Of a stretch of DNA of 64,000 nucleotides, positions 15,717 to 24,475 are shown piece by piece. The notes beneath the pieces were generated by a model, which worked only from the letters and a program-made list of their open reading frames with translations, was not told the origin of the DNA and did not search any database. The stretch comes from Paraburkholderia sp. CNPSo 3272 (GTDB lineage Bacteria > Pseudomonadota > Gammaproteobacteria > Burkholderiales > Burkholderiaceae): the NCBI RefSeq assembly GCF_024206495.1, contig NZ_JAMBPQ010000003.1, positions 354,426-418,425 on the forward strand, given 5' to 3'. Each line of letters opens with the position of its first letter. The stretch's first letter is position 1. The position numbers and the translations under genes were made by a program.

Positions 15717-17300
15717 TTACTGCCGCGCCTCGAGATAGCCGACCCGCACGGGCGGCACGAACCACGCGAGACAAAGGCCGGCTAGCGCGGCCACGCCAGC
15801 GACGATGAGGCCCATATGGATCGAATCCACGAGTGCGCTGCGCGCCGAATTCATCATCGCGTCGCCGGCATGGCCGGCGCTCACCAGGCGGCTGATCAGC
15901 GCGGCCTGGTCGGCGCGGTCGACGAGCAGTTCGGGACTCGCAAACGACCTGAACCACTGCGTCGCCTGATATGAGTCGAGCGAGCGATTCACGCCCATCG
16001 TGTAGAGATGCCCGAGCAGCGCGCCGGTCATCGCCGTGCCCAGCATGCCGCCAAATGTGCGCAGCGATTGCAGCATCGCCGTGGCGGCGCCGAGATGGTC
16101 GCGCGAGACGATCTGCTGCGAGCAGACCGTGAGGCTCGTGCCCACGAGGCCCAGCCCCAGGCCGCTCGCGCCCATGCACGCCATCCACACGAGATGCGGC
16201 TCGTTGCCTCGCAGCACGACCACCGCGAGGCTCGCGAAAGCGGACAACGCAAAGCCGACGTAGAGAATCGCGTTGGCGCGCCGGATACGCGTGACCACGC
16301 GATTGTTCACGAAACTGCCGACAGTCGTGCCGAGCAGGAGCGGCGTGATCAGCATGCCCGAGGCGCGTGGCGACATCGCATAGCCGCCCTGGAACAGCAG
16401 CGGCACATAGAAAACGAGCGAGAACAACGCAAACCCGCCGAGCACCGACATCGCAAAGAGCGGGCCGAGCTTGCGGTCGAGCAGCATGTCCACGGGGATG
16501 ATCGGATAGCCCATGCGCTTTTCCCAGAAGAAAAGCGTCAGCGAACAGACCACTACGATCACGGCCAGCACGATCGTCGAAGTCGTCCAGCCTTGTCTCG
16601 GCAAGAGCTCGATGGCGAGTTGCAGCGCGCCGAACGTGACGGCGACGACGCAAGCGCCGAGCCAGTCGAGACGCAGCCGCGCGCCTTCGCGGGCATGGTG
16701 CAGATGCGGCAGGAAAGCGTGCACGAAGAAGAGCGCCACCACACCCACCGGCACGTTCACGAAGAACACGAGGCGCCAGCTGCCGTGCTGGGTCAGCATG
16801 CCCCCAAGCGTTGGCCCGACCACGTTCGCCAGGCCAAACGCAGAGGAGACGAACACCAGCCAGCGCAGGCGTAGCCTCGGATCGGGGAACAGGTCGGCGA
16901 CGGTCGCGAACACCGTCCCCATCATGATGCCGCCGCCGATGCCCTGCAGGCCGCGCGCGAGCACGAGAAACAGCATGTTGGTCGCGATCCCGCAGAGCAC
17001 CGAGGCGAGGGTGAAGAGGAGGATGGCTGCGAGCATGAAGGGCTTGCGGCCGAACAGATCGCCCAGACGTCCGAAGATCGGAATCGTGATGACCGACGCA
17101 AGCATGTAAGCCGTCGCGACCCACGCATAGAGCTCGAACCCCTTGAGCTCCGCGACGATGCGCGGCAGTGCGGTGCCGACAATGGTCTGGTCGAGCGCGA
17201 TCAGCATCGAAACCGACGCGACGCCGAGCATCGCCAATACCGACTCGCGAAACGGCAACAGCTGCCGCGCCTGATCGTGAAGCCCAATGCTCGTGGCCAT
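15717..17300 (-). CDS. DHA2 family MFS multidrug efflux transporter
   Basis: 527-residue inner-membrane transporter with 14 predicted helices, typical of the EmrB/QacA (DHA2) family. Visible motifs are LDQTIVGTALPRIVAEL in helix 1 (motif D1 type), the motif A-like loop GRLGDLFGRKP, the helix-5 motif C region LGPTLGGMLTQHGSWRLVFFVNVPVG and the later split between helices 7 and 8. No membrane-fusion partner is encoded beside it, so it probably acts alone. The start ATG at 17300 has a weak AGCGC upstream. The 317-base gap to the divergent DUF305 gene holds its promoter; I see no adjacent TetR-type repressor. Confidence 0.92.
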   Translation of the reverse strand: MATSIGLHDQARQLLPFRESVLAMLGVASVSMLIALDQTIVGTALPRIVAELKGFELYAWVATAYMLASVITIPIFGRLGDLFGRKPFMLAAILLFTLASVLCGIATNMLFLVLARGLQGIGGGIMMGTVFATVADLFPDPRLRLRWLVFVSSAFGLANVVGPTLGGMLTQHGSWRLVFFVNVPVGVVALFFVHAFLPHLHHAREGARLRLDWLGACVVAVTFGALQLAIELLPRQGWTTSTIVLAVIVVVCSLTLFFWEKRMGYPIIPVDMLLDRKLGPLFAMSVLGGFALFSLVFYVPLLFQGGYAMSPRASGMLITPLLLGTTVGSFVNNRVVTRIRRANAILYVGFALSAFASLAVVVLRGNEPHLVWMACMGASGLGLGLVGTSLTVCSQQIVSRDHLGAATAMLQSLRTFGGMLGTAMTGALLGHLYTMGVNRSLDSYQATQWFRSFASPELLVDRADQAALISRLVSAGHAGDAMMNSARSALVDSIHMGLIVAGVAALAGLCLAWFVPPVRVGYLEARQ

Positions 17301-17617
17301 GTAGCGCTCCTCACCGCTGCGACGCGGCTAATCTTCTATGCGGCGCCCGGCAAAAGTTCGATCGGTCGGGACCGCGCGTGCGACCTTCATGCGCCGTGCA
17401 ATGATGGTACGCCCGCTTACGCGAATGTCACGAGACGAACACGCCATCGACGAAGTTATTCCACTCGGCCCGCGCGAGGCCAGTGAGTCGGCAAGCGTTT
17501 GCCAACGTTTCGCGGCTCGTCGATCTGCCATTCAATTTTGCTCTGCATGGAGTAAATCGGCGATTCCGCTGTTTGCCTTCACATCGGATGGGCTTCGACC
17601 AATACGGAGGGGACGTC
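17301..17617. other. 317-base divergent intergenic region
   Basis: Separates the DHA2 transporter (-) from DUF305 (+). Open frames exist on both strands but have no family features or binding sites. A GGAGGGG at 17607-17613 serves the DUF305 gene. No clear promoter pair or palindrome stood out. Confidence 0.6.
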
Positions 17618-18007
17618 ATGAACGCTGCAGTTCGACTCGTTCTGCGGGCAACGGTGTGCGGTGCGGCCGTGCTTTCCCTAGCCGGTCTATGCGCCGCGTC
17701 GTCGAGTGACGCGGGAGCGTCTCGCGACAGTGAGGAAGCCTCGTTTCTCTCTGAAAACGACGCGGCCATGACGAAGATGATGACCGGGATGGCGGCCAGG
17801 CCCACGGGCGACATCGACCGCGATTTCGTCGCAACAATGATTCCCCATCACCAGGGTGCCATCGACATGGCCATGGCGGAACTGCGGCATGGACACAACG
17901 AACAGCTACGCAGGATCGCTCAGGAGATCGTGGTCGAGCAGCAGCAGGAGATCGTTGCGATGCGCCTTGCGGTGCGTGACCCGAACACGGCGCCGATGTC
18001 CCACTGA
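17618..18007 (+). CDS. DUF305 periplasmic protein
   Basis: 129-residue exported DUF305 (ferritin-like four-helix) protein. A signal peptide (cleavage near LCAASSS) is followed by the family hallmark DFVATMIPHHQGAIDMA, with the paired histidines, then HGHNEQLRRIAQEIVVEQQQEI. DUF305 proteins are often encoded near copper-handling genes and may bind metal. Start is the ATG at 17618 behind GGAGGGG; the frame is open further upstream but without coding character. The next gene begins 32 bases later and is likely co-transcribed. Confidence 0.9.
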   Translation: MNAAVRLVLRATVCGAAVLSLAGLCAASSSDAGASRDSEEASFLSENDAAMTKMMTGMAARPTGDIDRDFVATMIPHHQGAIDMAMAELRHGHNEQLRRIAQEIVVEQQQEIVAMRLAVRDPNTAPMSH

Positions 18008-18039
18008 CCCACCCGCATCGAGACGCAGGAGACAACGTC

Positions 18040-19515
18040 ATGAAATACAACGCCATGCTTGGCGCGGCCCTGACCGCCGCTGCGCTTGCCGCCGGGACGC
18101 TCGCGCAGGCGGGGCAGGTCCCCGGCTCGCAATCGGCCGCCGATATTCCAGTGAGCCATCGGGATCGCGTTTATTCGTCTGATCAGTTTTCGAACACCGT
18201 GTCAGTCATCGATCCCGCAGCCAATCGTCTGGTCGGTGTCATCCGCCTCGGCGAGCCGACTCCGGCCAACTTCAGCCCGCTCTATCACGGTCAGCTGCTC
18301 GTGCACGGCATGGGCTTTTCGCCCGATCACCGCACGCTGGCCATTGTCTCCATCGGCTCGAACTCGGTGACCTTCATCGATACGCAAACCAATGCGGTCA
18401 AGCACGTGACCTACGTGGGCCGTTCCCCGCACGAGGCTTTCTTTACGCCCGACGGCAACGAAGTGTGGGTGACCGTGCGCGGCGAGAACTACGTCGATGT
18501 GCTCGACGGCAAGACCTTCGAAGAGAAGACGCGCATTGTCGTGCCAGCCGGGCCGGGCATGCAGATCTTCTCACCCGATGGAAAGTACGGGTATATCTGC
18601 TCGTCCTTCAACCCGGAAACCGATGTCGTTTCGGTAGCCGATCACAAGGTCGTGGCCCGCGTCACGCAGGCGAGTCCGTTCTGCCCGAACATCGCGGCGA
18701 CGCCGGATGGCCGGCAGGTCTGGTTCACGCTCAAGGATGTGGGCAAGACGCAGGTGTTCGACGCCCGCCCGCCGTTTGCGCTGCTCAAAACGCTCGATAC
18801 GGGGCCGATCACCAATCACGTGAACATTGTGCAGAACGCGCACGGCATGTTCGCATACGTGACGGTGGGCGGCCTGAACGAGATCAAGGTGTTCCGCACC
18901 GACGACTTTTCGCAGGCGGCGACCATCGCGGTTGGCAGCCTGCCGCACGGCATCTGGCCGTCCGGCGACGGCACGCGTGTCTACGTGGGCCTCGAAAACG
19001 GCGATGCGATGACGGCAATCGACACGCTGACCAACAAGGTCATCGCCACGGTGCCGGTCGGCCAGGCGCCGCAAGCCGTGGCGTACGTGCCTGACGCCGT
19101 GCCCGATGGCGACGGCACGGCCAACACGCAGCCGCTCGGCGCGGCGGGCGAGGCCACGCACGTCATGCTGGTTCCGGTGGGCGGTGCCGCGGCCGACCAT
19201 GGCGCTGCGCCCACTTCAGTGGCGTTGTTCGATCAGGGATTGCTGCAGGTGCTGCAGGCTGCGGTGACGGGACTGCAGGCGGGCCAGCCGTATTTCCTCG
19301 GACTTTCGGACCACGCCGACGGCAGCGGCCGCATCGACGTCCTCGCGAGCTTCAAGGCCAATCCGGCCGGTTCGGCGATCGTCAACACGCTGGGCCAGAT
19401 CCGGCAGGTCGTCGCGCCTGGCACGCCGGGCGTGACCGACCACCGGCGATATCTCGTGATCGCGCCGAGCGTGGGCGGCGCGCCCGGACCGGCTGTGCAG
19501 GTGCAGGCCTTGTGA
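18040..19515 (+). CDS. YncE-family beta-propeller periplasmic protein
   Basis: 491-residue protein with an N-terminal signal peptide (ending near LAQAGQ) and a seven-bladed propeller of the YncE/surface-antigen type. Blade motifs include SNTVSVIDPAANRLVGVI, NSVTFIDTQTNAVKHV, YVDVLDGKTFEEKTRI and DAMTAIDTLTNKVIATVPVG. After the propeller (about residue 345) there is a separate C-terminal domain of about 145 residues without a recognised motif. It pairs with DUF305, 32 bases apart, behind CAGGAGACAACG. YncE-like proteins bind DNA or metal-loaded ligands in vitro; the role here is unknown. Confidence 0.85.
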   Translation: MKYNAMLGAALTAAALAAGTLAQAGQVPGSQSAADIPVSHRDRVYSSDQFSNTVSVIDPAANRLVGVIRLGEPTPANFSPLYHGQLLVHGMGFSPDHRTLAIVSIGSNSVTFIDTQTNAVKHVTYVGRSPHEAFFTPDGNEVWVTVRGENYVDVLDGKTFEEKTRIVVPAGPGMQIFSPDGKYGYICSSFNPETDVVSVADHKVVARVTQASPFCPNIAATPDGRQVWFTLKDVGKTQVFDARPPFALLKTLDTGPITNHVNIVQNAHGMFAYVTVGGLNEIKVFRTDDFSQAATIAVGSLPHGIWPSGDGTRVYVGLENGDAMTAIDTLTNKVIATVPVGQAPQAVAYVPDAVPDGDGTANTQPLGAAGEATHVMLVPVGGAAADHGAAPTSVALFDQGLLQVLQAAVTGLQAGQPYFLGLSDHADGSGRIDVLASFKANPAGSAIVNTLGQIRQVVAPGTPGVTDHRRYLVIAPSVGGAPGPAVQVQAL

Positions 19516-19678
19516 GTGTCCCGGGCATCGCCCCGGTCATTTCGAATTCCTTAGTAAAAGGCCTGGGTTGCGTGGGCGAGACTGTCTGTTTGCCCACGTA
19601 AGGCAGCGTCTGACCCTTGACGCCGGCTTTTGCGGGAAGCTAACTGACGGCGATCGCACCCGAAAGCGAGGCGAAGCA

Positions 19679-20071
19679 ATGAGCGCTTGCCGCAATGTGG
19701 CTAACAGCCAGCTTACCGTCCTGCTCCTGATCCTTCTGGTGCATGGCACGGCCAACGCCGCCGGCGATCGCGCGGCGCCCACCACCGCGCCCGGTTTCGA
19801 GCCGAGCGAGCTTTCGACAGACTGCATCGACCGGGAATATCGCGGCAAAAACGCCAGACTGGGACTCGACTACACCGACCTGATCAACAACTGCGGCGCA
19901 TCGGTCATCATCACGTGGCAGTCGTTCAACAACGGCGCGCCGCAAACGGAAGGCGGGGGAATGGGGCAATCGGAATGCATACCGCCCGGCGGTTCCATCA
20001 CCACCGCGTCGCGCGAGCGGCTCGGCGCGGCGAGCGAGAACCTGCCGGTTAGCGTCGTGACCTGCCAGTGA
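19679..20071 (+). CDS. Hypothetical exported protein
   Basis: 130-residue protein with a clear signal peptide (TVLLLILLVHGTANAAG). The mature part has four cysteines (DCIDRE, NNCGAS, SECIPPG, VTCQ at the C-terminus), enough for two disulfides, and a short beta-rich pattern (VIITWQSFNNGAP). I do not recognise a family. I prefer the ATG at 19679 because it gives the signal peptide; upstream extension adds uncharacteristic sequence. The stop is 16 bases from the stop of the convergent CHAD gene. Confidence 0.65.
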   Translation: MSACRNVANSQLTVLLLILLVHGTANAAGDRAAPTTAPGFEPSELSTDCIDREYRGKNARLGLDYTDLINNCGASVIITWQSFNNGAPQTEGGGMGQSECIPPGGSITTASRERLGAASENLPVSVVTCQ

Positions 20072-20087
20072 TGGCGGCGGCGCCGAT

Positions 20088-20999
20088 TCAGTCGGAGATG
20101 GCTCTTACCCTTCGCGAGGCCGCGTCTATTCGCTCGCACTTCTCTCTTTCTAACCACTGCAATGACTTCTCGACGACGTCGGCGGGCACCTCGTCGAATG
20201 ACGTGTTGCGGATCAATGTCTCGCTCGCGGCAATGTCGTTGAACTCCCCCAGCGTCTTTTGAACGGACGTCAGCTCCTTGATGGTGCGATCGTGGCCGCC
20301 TTTGATTACGGGCTGGAAAAACTCGAGCAGATACCGCAGCTTTTTACCGGCCTTGCGCACCTCATGGAGTTTTTCCTCGTGGCCAGCCTCGCTTCGCGCG
20401 GCGCGTCTGCTGCGCTTTCGAAGCGTGCGCTGCGCCATACGGACTCGGCGCCTGGCAAACGCGCGGATTGGCACATCATTGCAACACGACTGCAGCGTGG
20501 TTTGCGCGCTAAGCACGGCGTCGTTCAGAAATGCCTCGACAGCGTCGCTCCTGATCATGGCCTGGCTATGCGCCACCGCTTGCGCGCGCTTCTCACGCGC
20601 GGCGCTCACGAGCAGTTCGATGGATGCGTCTGACTTCTGCGCGGTTCTGAGAAGATCGCCTGCGATGTCCCAGTCGCGCGTCCCGCCCGCCACGGCGGCC
20701 AGACGCTTGAATTCTTCGCTGGCTTGCGCGGTGGCTTCCTCGCCGAGCCAGGGCGAGTACGCCCAATACAACGCGCGAAGTTTTCTGAAGGCCACCCGAA
20801 GCTGATGAAACGCTTCGGGGTCGACCTCTGTCGACAGCTCTTTCGTCCTTTGCACTGCCTCGATGACCACTGGCATGGCCAATGATGAAAAGGTGCTGGC
20901 GATAGAGGTTTTGCTGGTGAGTGACGCAGTGGAGCGTCGTCGATCGGTTCTGAAGCGAGTGCGCGGCCGCGGCAAGGGCCAGTCACCGTCCATATCCAT
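20088..20999 (-). CDS. CHAD domain protein
   Basis: 303-residue protein that is almost all CHAD domain. The conserved His/Arg/Lys helices are visible: FHQLRVAFRKLRALYWAYSP near residue 65 and the partner LHEVRKAGKKLRYLLEFFQP near residue 217, a strongly basic helical bundle. CHAD domains bind inorganic polyphosphate and are found on polyphosphate granules. There is no CYTH domain, so no triphosphatase activity is implied. I start at ATG 20999 (GAGGC upstream); a second in-frame ATG at 21041 is possible. It lies near a NUDIX protein and PstS, giving a phosphate-related neighbourhood. Confidence 0.87.
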   Translation of the reverse strand: MDMDGDWPLPRPRTRFRTDRRRSTASLTSKTSIASTFSSLAMPVVIEAVQRTKELSTEVDPEAFHQLRVAFRKLRALYWAYSPWLGEEATAQASEEFKRLAAVAGGTRDWDIAGDLLRTAQKSDASIELLVSAAREKRAQAVAHSQAMIRSDAVEAFLNDAVLSAQTTLQSCCNDVPIRAFARRRVRMAQRTLRKRSRRAARSEAGHEEKLHEVRKAGKKLRYLLEFFQPVIKGGHDRTIKELTSVQKTLGEFNDIAASETLIRNTSFDEVPADVVEKSLQWLEREKCERIDAASRRVRAISD

Positions 21000-21189
21000 T
21001 TCAGCCTCGGGTCTGTCAAAAAACAGGTTGGCACAAACCATACCATAAGGAATTGGTGCAATCCGCTTTTCGTGACGATTTGATGAAATGTGCAAATTCT
21101 GGCGAGGCGACGGCCATTGCGTCGCCAGCAGGTTGAACTTCTGATTTTCTGTATTACGATGCTTACCTACGTCAGGCGTTGCTGTGCGG

Positions 21190-21600
21190 ATGCATCGAGA
21201 GGCGCCCCCCGGAACGAAGTGGGAGTTCGAGTTGAAGAAACGGGCCACCGTGATCTGTCGTAGAGGTAAGCGAATACTCCTGGTAGCACGCAGTCAGTCG
21301 AAGTGGGCACTACCGGGTGGCATGCTGAAGCGCGGTGAGCATCTTACGGAGACCGCGCTTCGAGAACTCAAGGAGGAGACGCGGCTCCTGGGCAAGTCGG
21401 CCAGGTACCTGTTCGACATTCGCGGCAAGCAGAAACACCATCACGTGTTCTCCTGCGAAATACCGAGGCAGGCCAAGGCACGGCCGAGCAGCGAGATAGC
21501 CAGGTGCCGATGGGTCCATCTCGACGACATCCCGCGCCTGCTCACCAGCGGCCCGACGAACGATATCGTGCGGCTGATCAACCAGCGGCGCAGGAAGTAA
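21190..21600 (+). CDS. NUDIX hydrolase
   Basis: 136-residue NUDIX protein. The box spans about residues 44-66 (GMLKRGE, then TALRELKEET), giving G-x5-E-x7-R-E-L-x-E-E; the usual Gly after the EE pair is replaced by Arg, which is tolerated in some families. The size and the preceding RRGKRILLVARSQSKWALPGG fit the diphosphoinositol-polyphosphate/diadenosine group more than MutT, but the substrate is uncertain. ATG 21190 and GTG 21184 are both possible starts, neither with a strong binding site. It is divergent from the CHAD gene with a short shared control region. Confidence 0.85.
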   Translation: MHREAPPGTKWEFELKKRATVICRRGKRILLVARSQSKWALPGGMLKRGEHLTETALRELKEETRLLGKSARYLFDIRGKQKHHHVFSCEIPRQAKARPSSEIARCRWVHLDDIPRLLTSGPTNDIVRLINQRRRK

Positions 21601-21620
21601 CGCCACGCCCTTCGTGGTGA

Positions 21621-21687
21621 GGGATTGAACGCCCACGGCGTTCAATCCCGATGCATCTGCCTGCATCTGCCCTTCACAGGCAGATGC
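21621..21687. terminator. Two consecutive perfect hairpins between convergent genes
   Basis: First stem 13 bp, GGGATTGAACGCC with GGCGTTCAATCCC (21621-21633, 21637-21649, loop CAC). Second stem 11 bp, GCATCTGCCTG with CAGGCAGATGC (21653-21663, 21677-21687). They lie between the NUDIX gene and the convergent basic protein. No T tract follows on either strand, so this is a likely bidirectional transcription barrier rather than a classic terminator. Confidence 0.55.
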
Positions 21688-21720
21688 CCCAAGCCCATCG
21701 TCACCAACGCTTCGCGCCCA

Positions 21721-22203
21721 TCACGCGTTTTCGTCGCCTTTGGCCGGACGGCCCGTCTTGACCGTCTCGAGCGCTTCGATCGCAGCCAGCAGCCGCTTCT
21801 GCGGGGCCGCTTCGAGCAATTGAAGGCCGGCGCGCAAAAGTTCGCTCTTTCTCACCGCAACACCGGCCTCGAGGCACTTGCGTTTAAGGAGTGCGATGCG
21901 CTGGTAATCCGTCTTGGGCATCGTGAAGCTGTCGCGCACGACCTTGTCTTTCCTCACGCGCTTGGCCTTGACCTTCTCGGCCGGTGCGGCTGCAGGTGCA
22001 GGGACGGGTGCCTCTGCAGCGCCGTTAGCGGGTTTCGCCGCCGCTTTGGGTGCGGACTTTTTGCGTTTGGACTTAACCGCCGCTTCCGCTGCCGCAGCGG
22101 GCTTTGCTGCTTCGCTTTGCTCATCCGCGGGTGCCTCGGCTGCCGCGGACTTCGGGAAGTGGAACGCCTTCTTGGTGGGTTTGCGTGTGGTCGCTACAGT
22201 CAT
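21721..22203 (-). CDS. Ala/Lys-rich protein with C-terminal ribbon-helix-helix-like region
   Basis: 160-residue basic protein. Residues 1-85 are a low-complexity Ala/Lys/Pro tail resembling histone H1-like tails of beta-proteobacteria (KKSAPKAAAKPANGAAEAP). The C-terminal 75 residues are ordered: RDSFTMPKTDYQRIALLKRKCLEAG, then VRKSELLRAGLQLLEAAP, a beta-helix-helix pattern like ribbon-helix-helix DNA-binding domains. It probably binds DNA, perhaps as a nucleoid or local regulator. A 20-bp palindrome (22229-22248) lies 26 bases before its start and may be its own operator. I do not recognise a named family. Confidence 0.75.
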   Translation of the reverse strand: MTVATTRKPTKKAFHFPKSAAAEAPADEQSEAAKPAAAAEAAVKSKRKKSAPKAAAKPANGAAEAPVPAPAAAPAEKVKAKRVRKDKVVRDSFTMPKTDYQRIALLKRKCLEAGVAVRKSELLRAGLQLLEAAPQKRLLAAIEALETVKTGRPAKGDENA

Positions 22204-22228
22204 GTCGATCTCCGGTCTGAAAACGGTA

Positions 22229-22248
22229 TAAACAGTATATACGGTTTA
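22229..22248. promoter_or_regulatory. AT-rich palindromic operator candidate
   Basis: TAAAC-A-GTATATAC-G-GTTTA is a 20-bp dyad, symmetric except for one position in each half. It stands out in GC-rich DNA and lies in the promoter region of the basic ribbon-helix-helix-like gene, whose fold typically binds such sites. Confidence 0.5.
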
Positions 22249-22365
22249 TAGCGATATACCACGCGTGCCGGGATCCGTCTTCGAACCTGTTCGGTGAGTC
22301 CTGGCTAATCCGTCCTCTGAATGATGAGGTCAGCATCCATAAGCTCTCGTTTGCGATCGATTGCA

Positions 22366-22383
22366 GTGTCACCCAATCGTCAC
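22366..22383 (+). promoter_or_regulatory. Putative Pho box upstream of pstS
   Basis: TGTCAC at 22367 and CGTCAC at 22378 are repeated 11 bases apart (GTGTCAC-CCAA-TCGTCAC), matching the spacing and core of the PhoB-binding consensus of two 7-base repeats separated by 4. It lies 50 bases before the pstS start, as expected for activation under phosphate limitation. Confidence 0.6.
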
Positions 22384-22433
22384 ATTGCGAACGTAACGTC
22401 CAGCGCATCCATAACGATTTTAAGGAGTACGGG

Positions 22434-23459
22434 ATGAGAGTCAGTCTCTTTGCGATTGTCATTCTCGCGCTGGGCACGGGCATCGCCCAGGCTGCGGATA
22501 TCACGGGCGCGGGCAGCACCTTCGCGGCGCCGATCTACACCAAATGGGCGGACGCGTATCAGAAGTCGGGCGGCGGCAAGGTCAACTATCAGGGCATTGG
22601 CTCGTCGGGCGGCATCAAGCAGATTCAGGCCAAGACTGTCGATTTCGCGGGTTCGGACGCTCCGCTGAAGGATGACCAGCTGGCCAAGGACGGCCTGTTC
22701 CAGTTCCCGACCGTGGTCGGCGGCGTCGTTCCGGCGATCAACGTGCCGGGTATCAAGGCCGGCGAGATCACGCTGTCGGGCCCGGTGCTCGGCGACATCT
22801 ACCTCGGCAAGATCAAGAAGTGGAACGATCCGGCCATCGTCGCGCTGAACCCGAAGGTCAAGCTGCCTGATCTCGACATCGCCGTAGTCCGCCGCGCCGA
22901 CGGCTCGGGCACCAGCTTCATCTGGACGAACTACCTCTCTAAGGTCAACCCCGAGTGGAAGAGCAAGGTCGGCGAAGGCACGACCGTGAGCTGGCCGACG
23001 GGTACGGGCGGCAAGGGCAACGACGGCGTCGCAGCCTTCGTGCAGCGTCTGCCGGGCGCGATCGGCTACGTCGAGTGGGCGTACGCCAAGCAGAACCATA
23101 TGGTCTACGCCGCGATGAAGAACGAAGCGGGCGCTGTCGTTCAGCCGGGCACCGAAACGTTCAAGGCAGCGGCCGCCGGCGCTGACTGGAAGAAGTCGTT
23201 CTACCAGATCCTCACGAACGAGCCTGGCAAGGACGCATGGCCGGTGGTCGGCGCGACCTTCGTGCTGCTGCACACGGCACAGGACAAGCCGGACCAGGGC
23301 AAGGAAACGCTCAAGTTCTTCGATTGGGCCTTCAAGAACGGCTCGTCCGCCGCCGATAGCCTCGACTACATCTCGCTGCCGGAGTCGGTCGTCAGCGAAA
23401 TCAAGTCGCAGTGGAAGGAGAAGGTCAAGGACGCGAGCGGCAAGCCGATCGCGCCTTGA
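22434..23459 (+). CDS. pstS: Phosphate ABC transporter substrate-binding protein PstS
   Basis: 341-residue periplasmic phosphate-binding protein. After a signal peptide (cleavage AQA-AD) come the PstS hallmarks: [20 protein letters not shown], the phosphate-contact loop [21 protein letters not shown] and [17 protein letters not shown]. The start is the ATG at 22434 behind AAGGAG. It is an orphan here: the following gene is on the other strand, with no pstC, pstA or pstB in the window, so it must serve a transporter encoded elsewhere. A Pho box at 22366-22383 predicts PhoB control. Its neighbours CHAD and NUDIX also deal with (poly)phosphate-type ligands. Confidence 0.95.
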   Translation: MRVSLFAIVILALGTGIAQAADITGAGSTFAAPIYTKWADAYQKSGGGKVNYQGIGSSGGIKQIQAKTVDFAGSDAPLKDDQLAKDGLFQFPTVVGGVVPAINVPGIKAGEITLSGPVLGDIYLGKIKKWNDPAIVALNPKVKLPDLDIAVVRRADGSGTSFIWTNYLSKVNPEWKSKVGEGTTVSWPTGTGGKGNDGVAAFVQRLPGAIGYVEWAYAKQNHMVYAAMKNEAGAVVQPGTETFKAAAAGADWKKSFYQILTNEPGKDAWPVVGATFVLLHTAQDKPDQGKETLKFFDWAFKNGSSAADSLDYISLPESVVSEIKSQWKEKVKDASGKPIAP

Positions 23460-23572
23460 TCTGCAATGGCGTGCGAGCGCGCGCATGGATTTGCGCGCGC
23501 CGTCGCCGAATGCCGCCCGGCTTTCGGCGCAATTACGCGGCATCGCTTCGACGCTGGGTCTGAGCGCCGCCG

Positions 23573-24475
23573 TCAATCCGCGCTCACATTGACCGCCACA
23601 TCCACCCGATGCGCGCCCCCGCCGAGAATGACGCCGCGCAGGAGCGACACGTCGGTGTAATCGCGGCCGATGGCGAGCGTCACGTGACCCTGGTCGGCGA
23701 GCACGTCGTTGGTCGGATCGAGATCGATCCAGCCGGCGGTCGGCGCAGACGGCGCGGAAGGCACGTAGAGCGAGACCCACGCATGCGAGGCGTCCGCGCC
23801 GATCATCGGCTGAGCGCCTTCGGGCGGGTCATTGCGCAGATAGCCACTCACGTAGCGCGCGGCGAGCCCGATCGAGCGCAGGCAGCCGATCATCACCTGA
23901 GCAAAATCCTGACATACACCATGGCGCAATTCGAAGGCGCGCGCGGCGGGCGTATCGAACGACGTTGCCGAGGGGCGGTACGCGAAGTCGGCATGGATGC
24001 GATGCATCAGGTCGATCGCGCCGGCCAGCACCGGCGCGTCGGGCGCGAAACTCTCCAGCGCGTAAGCGCGCAATTCCGGCAGCAAGGCGATATTCGGCGA
24101 GGCACAGCAGAACTCCGACTCCGCATGGAACGCGCCGCCCGCGGTGTAACGCAGCGTATGCGCGACGTCTTCCCAGGCCGGCGTGCCGTCTGCGTCGAGC
24201 GTCGCGTAGCGCGGCGAGAGCAGCACGCTCGTTTCGCTAGTCATCTGCAGGTAGTCGTGCGGCGCGTCGAACGAGAAGTAGAGCACCTCGTTGCCGAAGG
24301 CGTCGCGGCGGCTCGTCTGATACGAGGGCGCGGGTTCGATGCGCTCGCGATGCGCGAGCACGCGCTGCCAGGGAAGGTCGAGCGGGCGGATGGTCGCGAG
24401 ATGCTGCGCGGTCTCGACGAGCGTCGAATAGCGGTAGGTCGTGCGGTGAGTGACCGCGAGGCGCGTGCCGTTCAT
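23573..24475 (-). CDS. Transglutaminase-like cysteine protease family protein
   Basis: 300-residue protein with the N-terminal beta domain (RLAVTHRTTYRYS) and a transglutaminase-like core. The catalytic triad is visible: C188 in HGVCQDFAQ, His in DASHAWVSLYVP and Asp in WIDLDPTND. Such proteins hydrolyse or form (iso)peptide bonds and are cytoplasmic here, since no signal peptide is present. The start ATG overlaps the stop of the ATP-grasp/alpha-E gene by four bases (24472-24475), so the two are translationally coupled. In related operons this enzyme accompanies circularly permuted ATP-grasp and alpha-E proteins; a peptide-processing role is predicted only. Confidence 0.92.
   Translation of the reverse strand: MNGTRLAVTHRTTYRYSTLVETAQHLATIRPLDLPWQRVLAHRERIEPAPSYQTSRRDAFGNEVLYFSFDAPHDYLQMTSETSVLLSPRYATLDADGTPAWEDVAHTLRYTAGGAFHAESEFCCASPNIALLPELRAYALESFAPDAPVLAGAIDLMHRIHADFAYRPSATSFDTPAARAFELRHGVCQDFAQVMIGCLRSIGLAARYVSGYLRNDPPEGAQPMIGADASHAWVSLYVPSAPSAPTAGWIDLDPTNDVLADQGHVTLAIGRDYTDVSLLRGVILGGGAHRVDVAVNVSAD

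Noticed and set aside
22380..23780. 466-codon frame on the minus strand opposite pstS
   Set aside because: Shadow frame; it crosses from pstS into unrelated intergenic sequence and has no domain.
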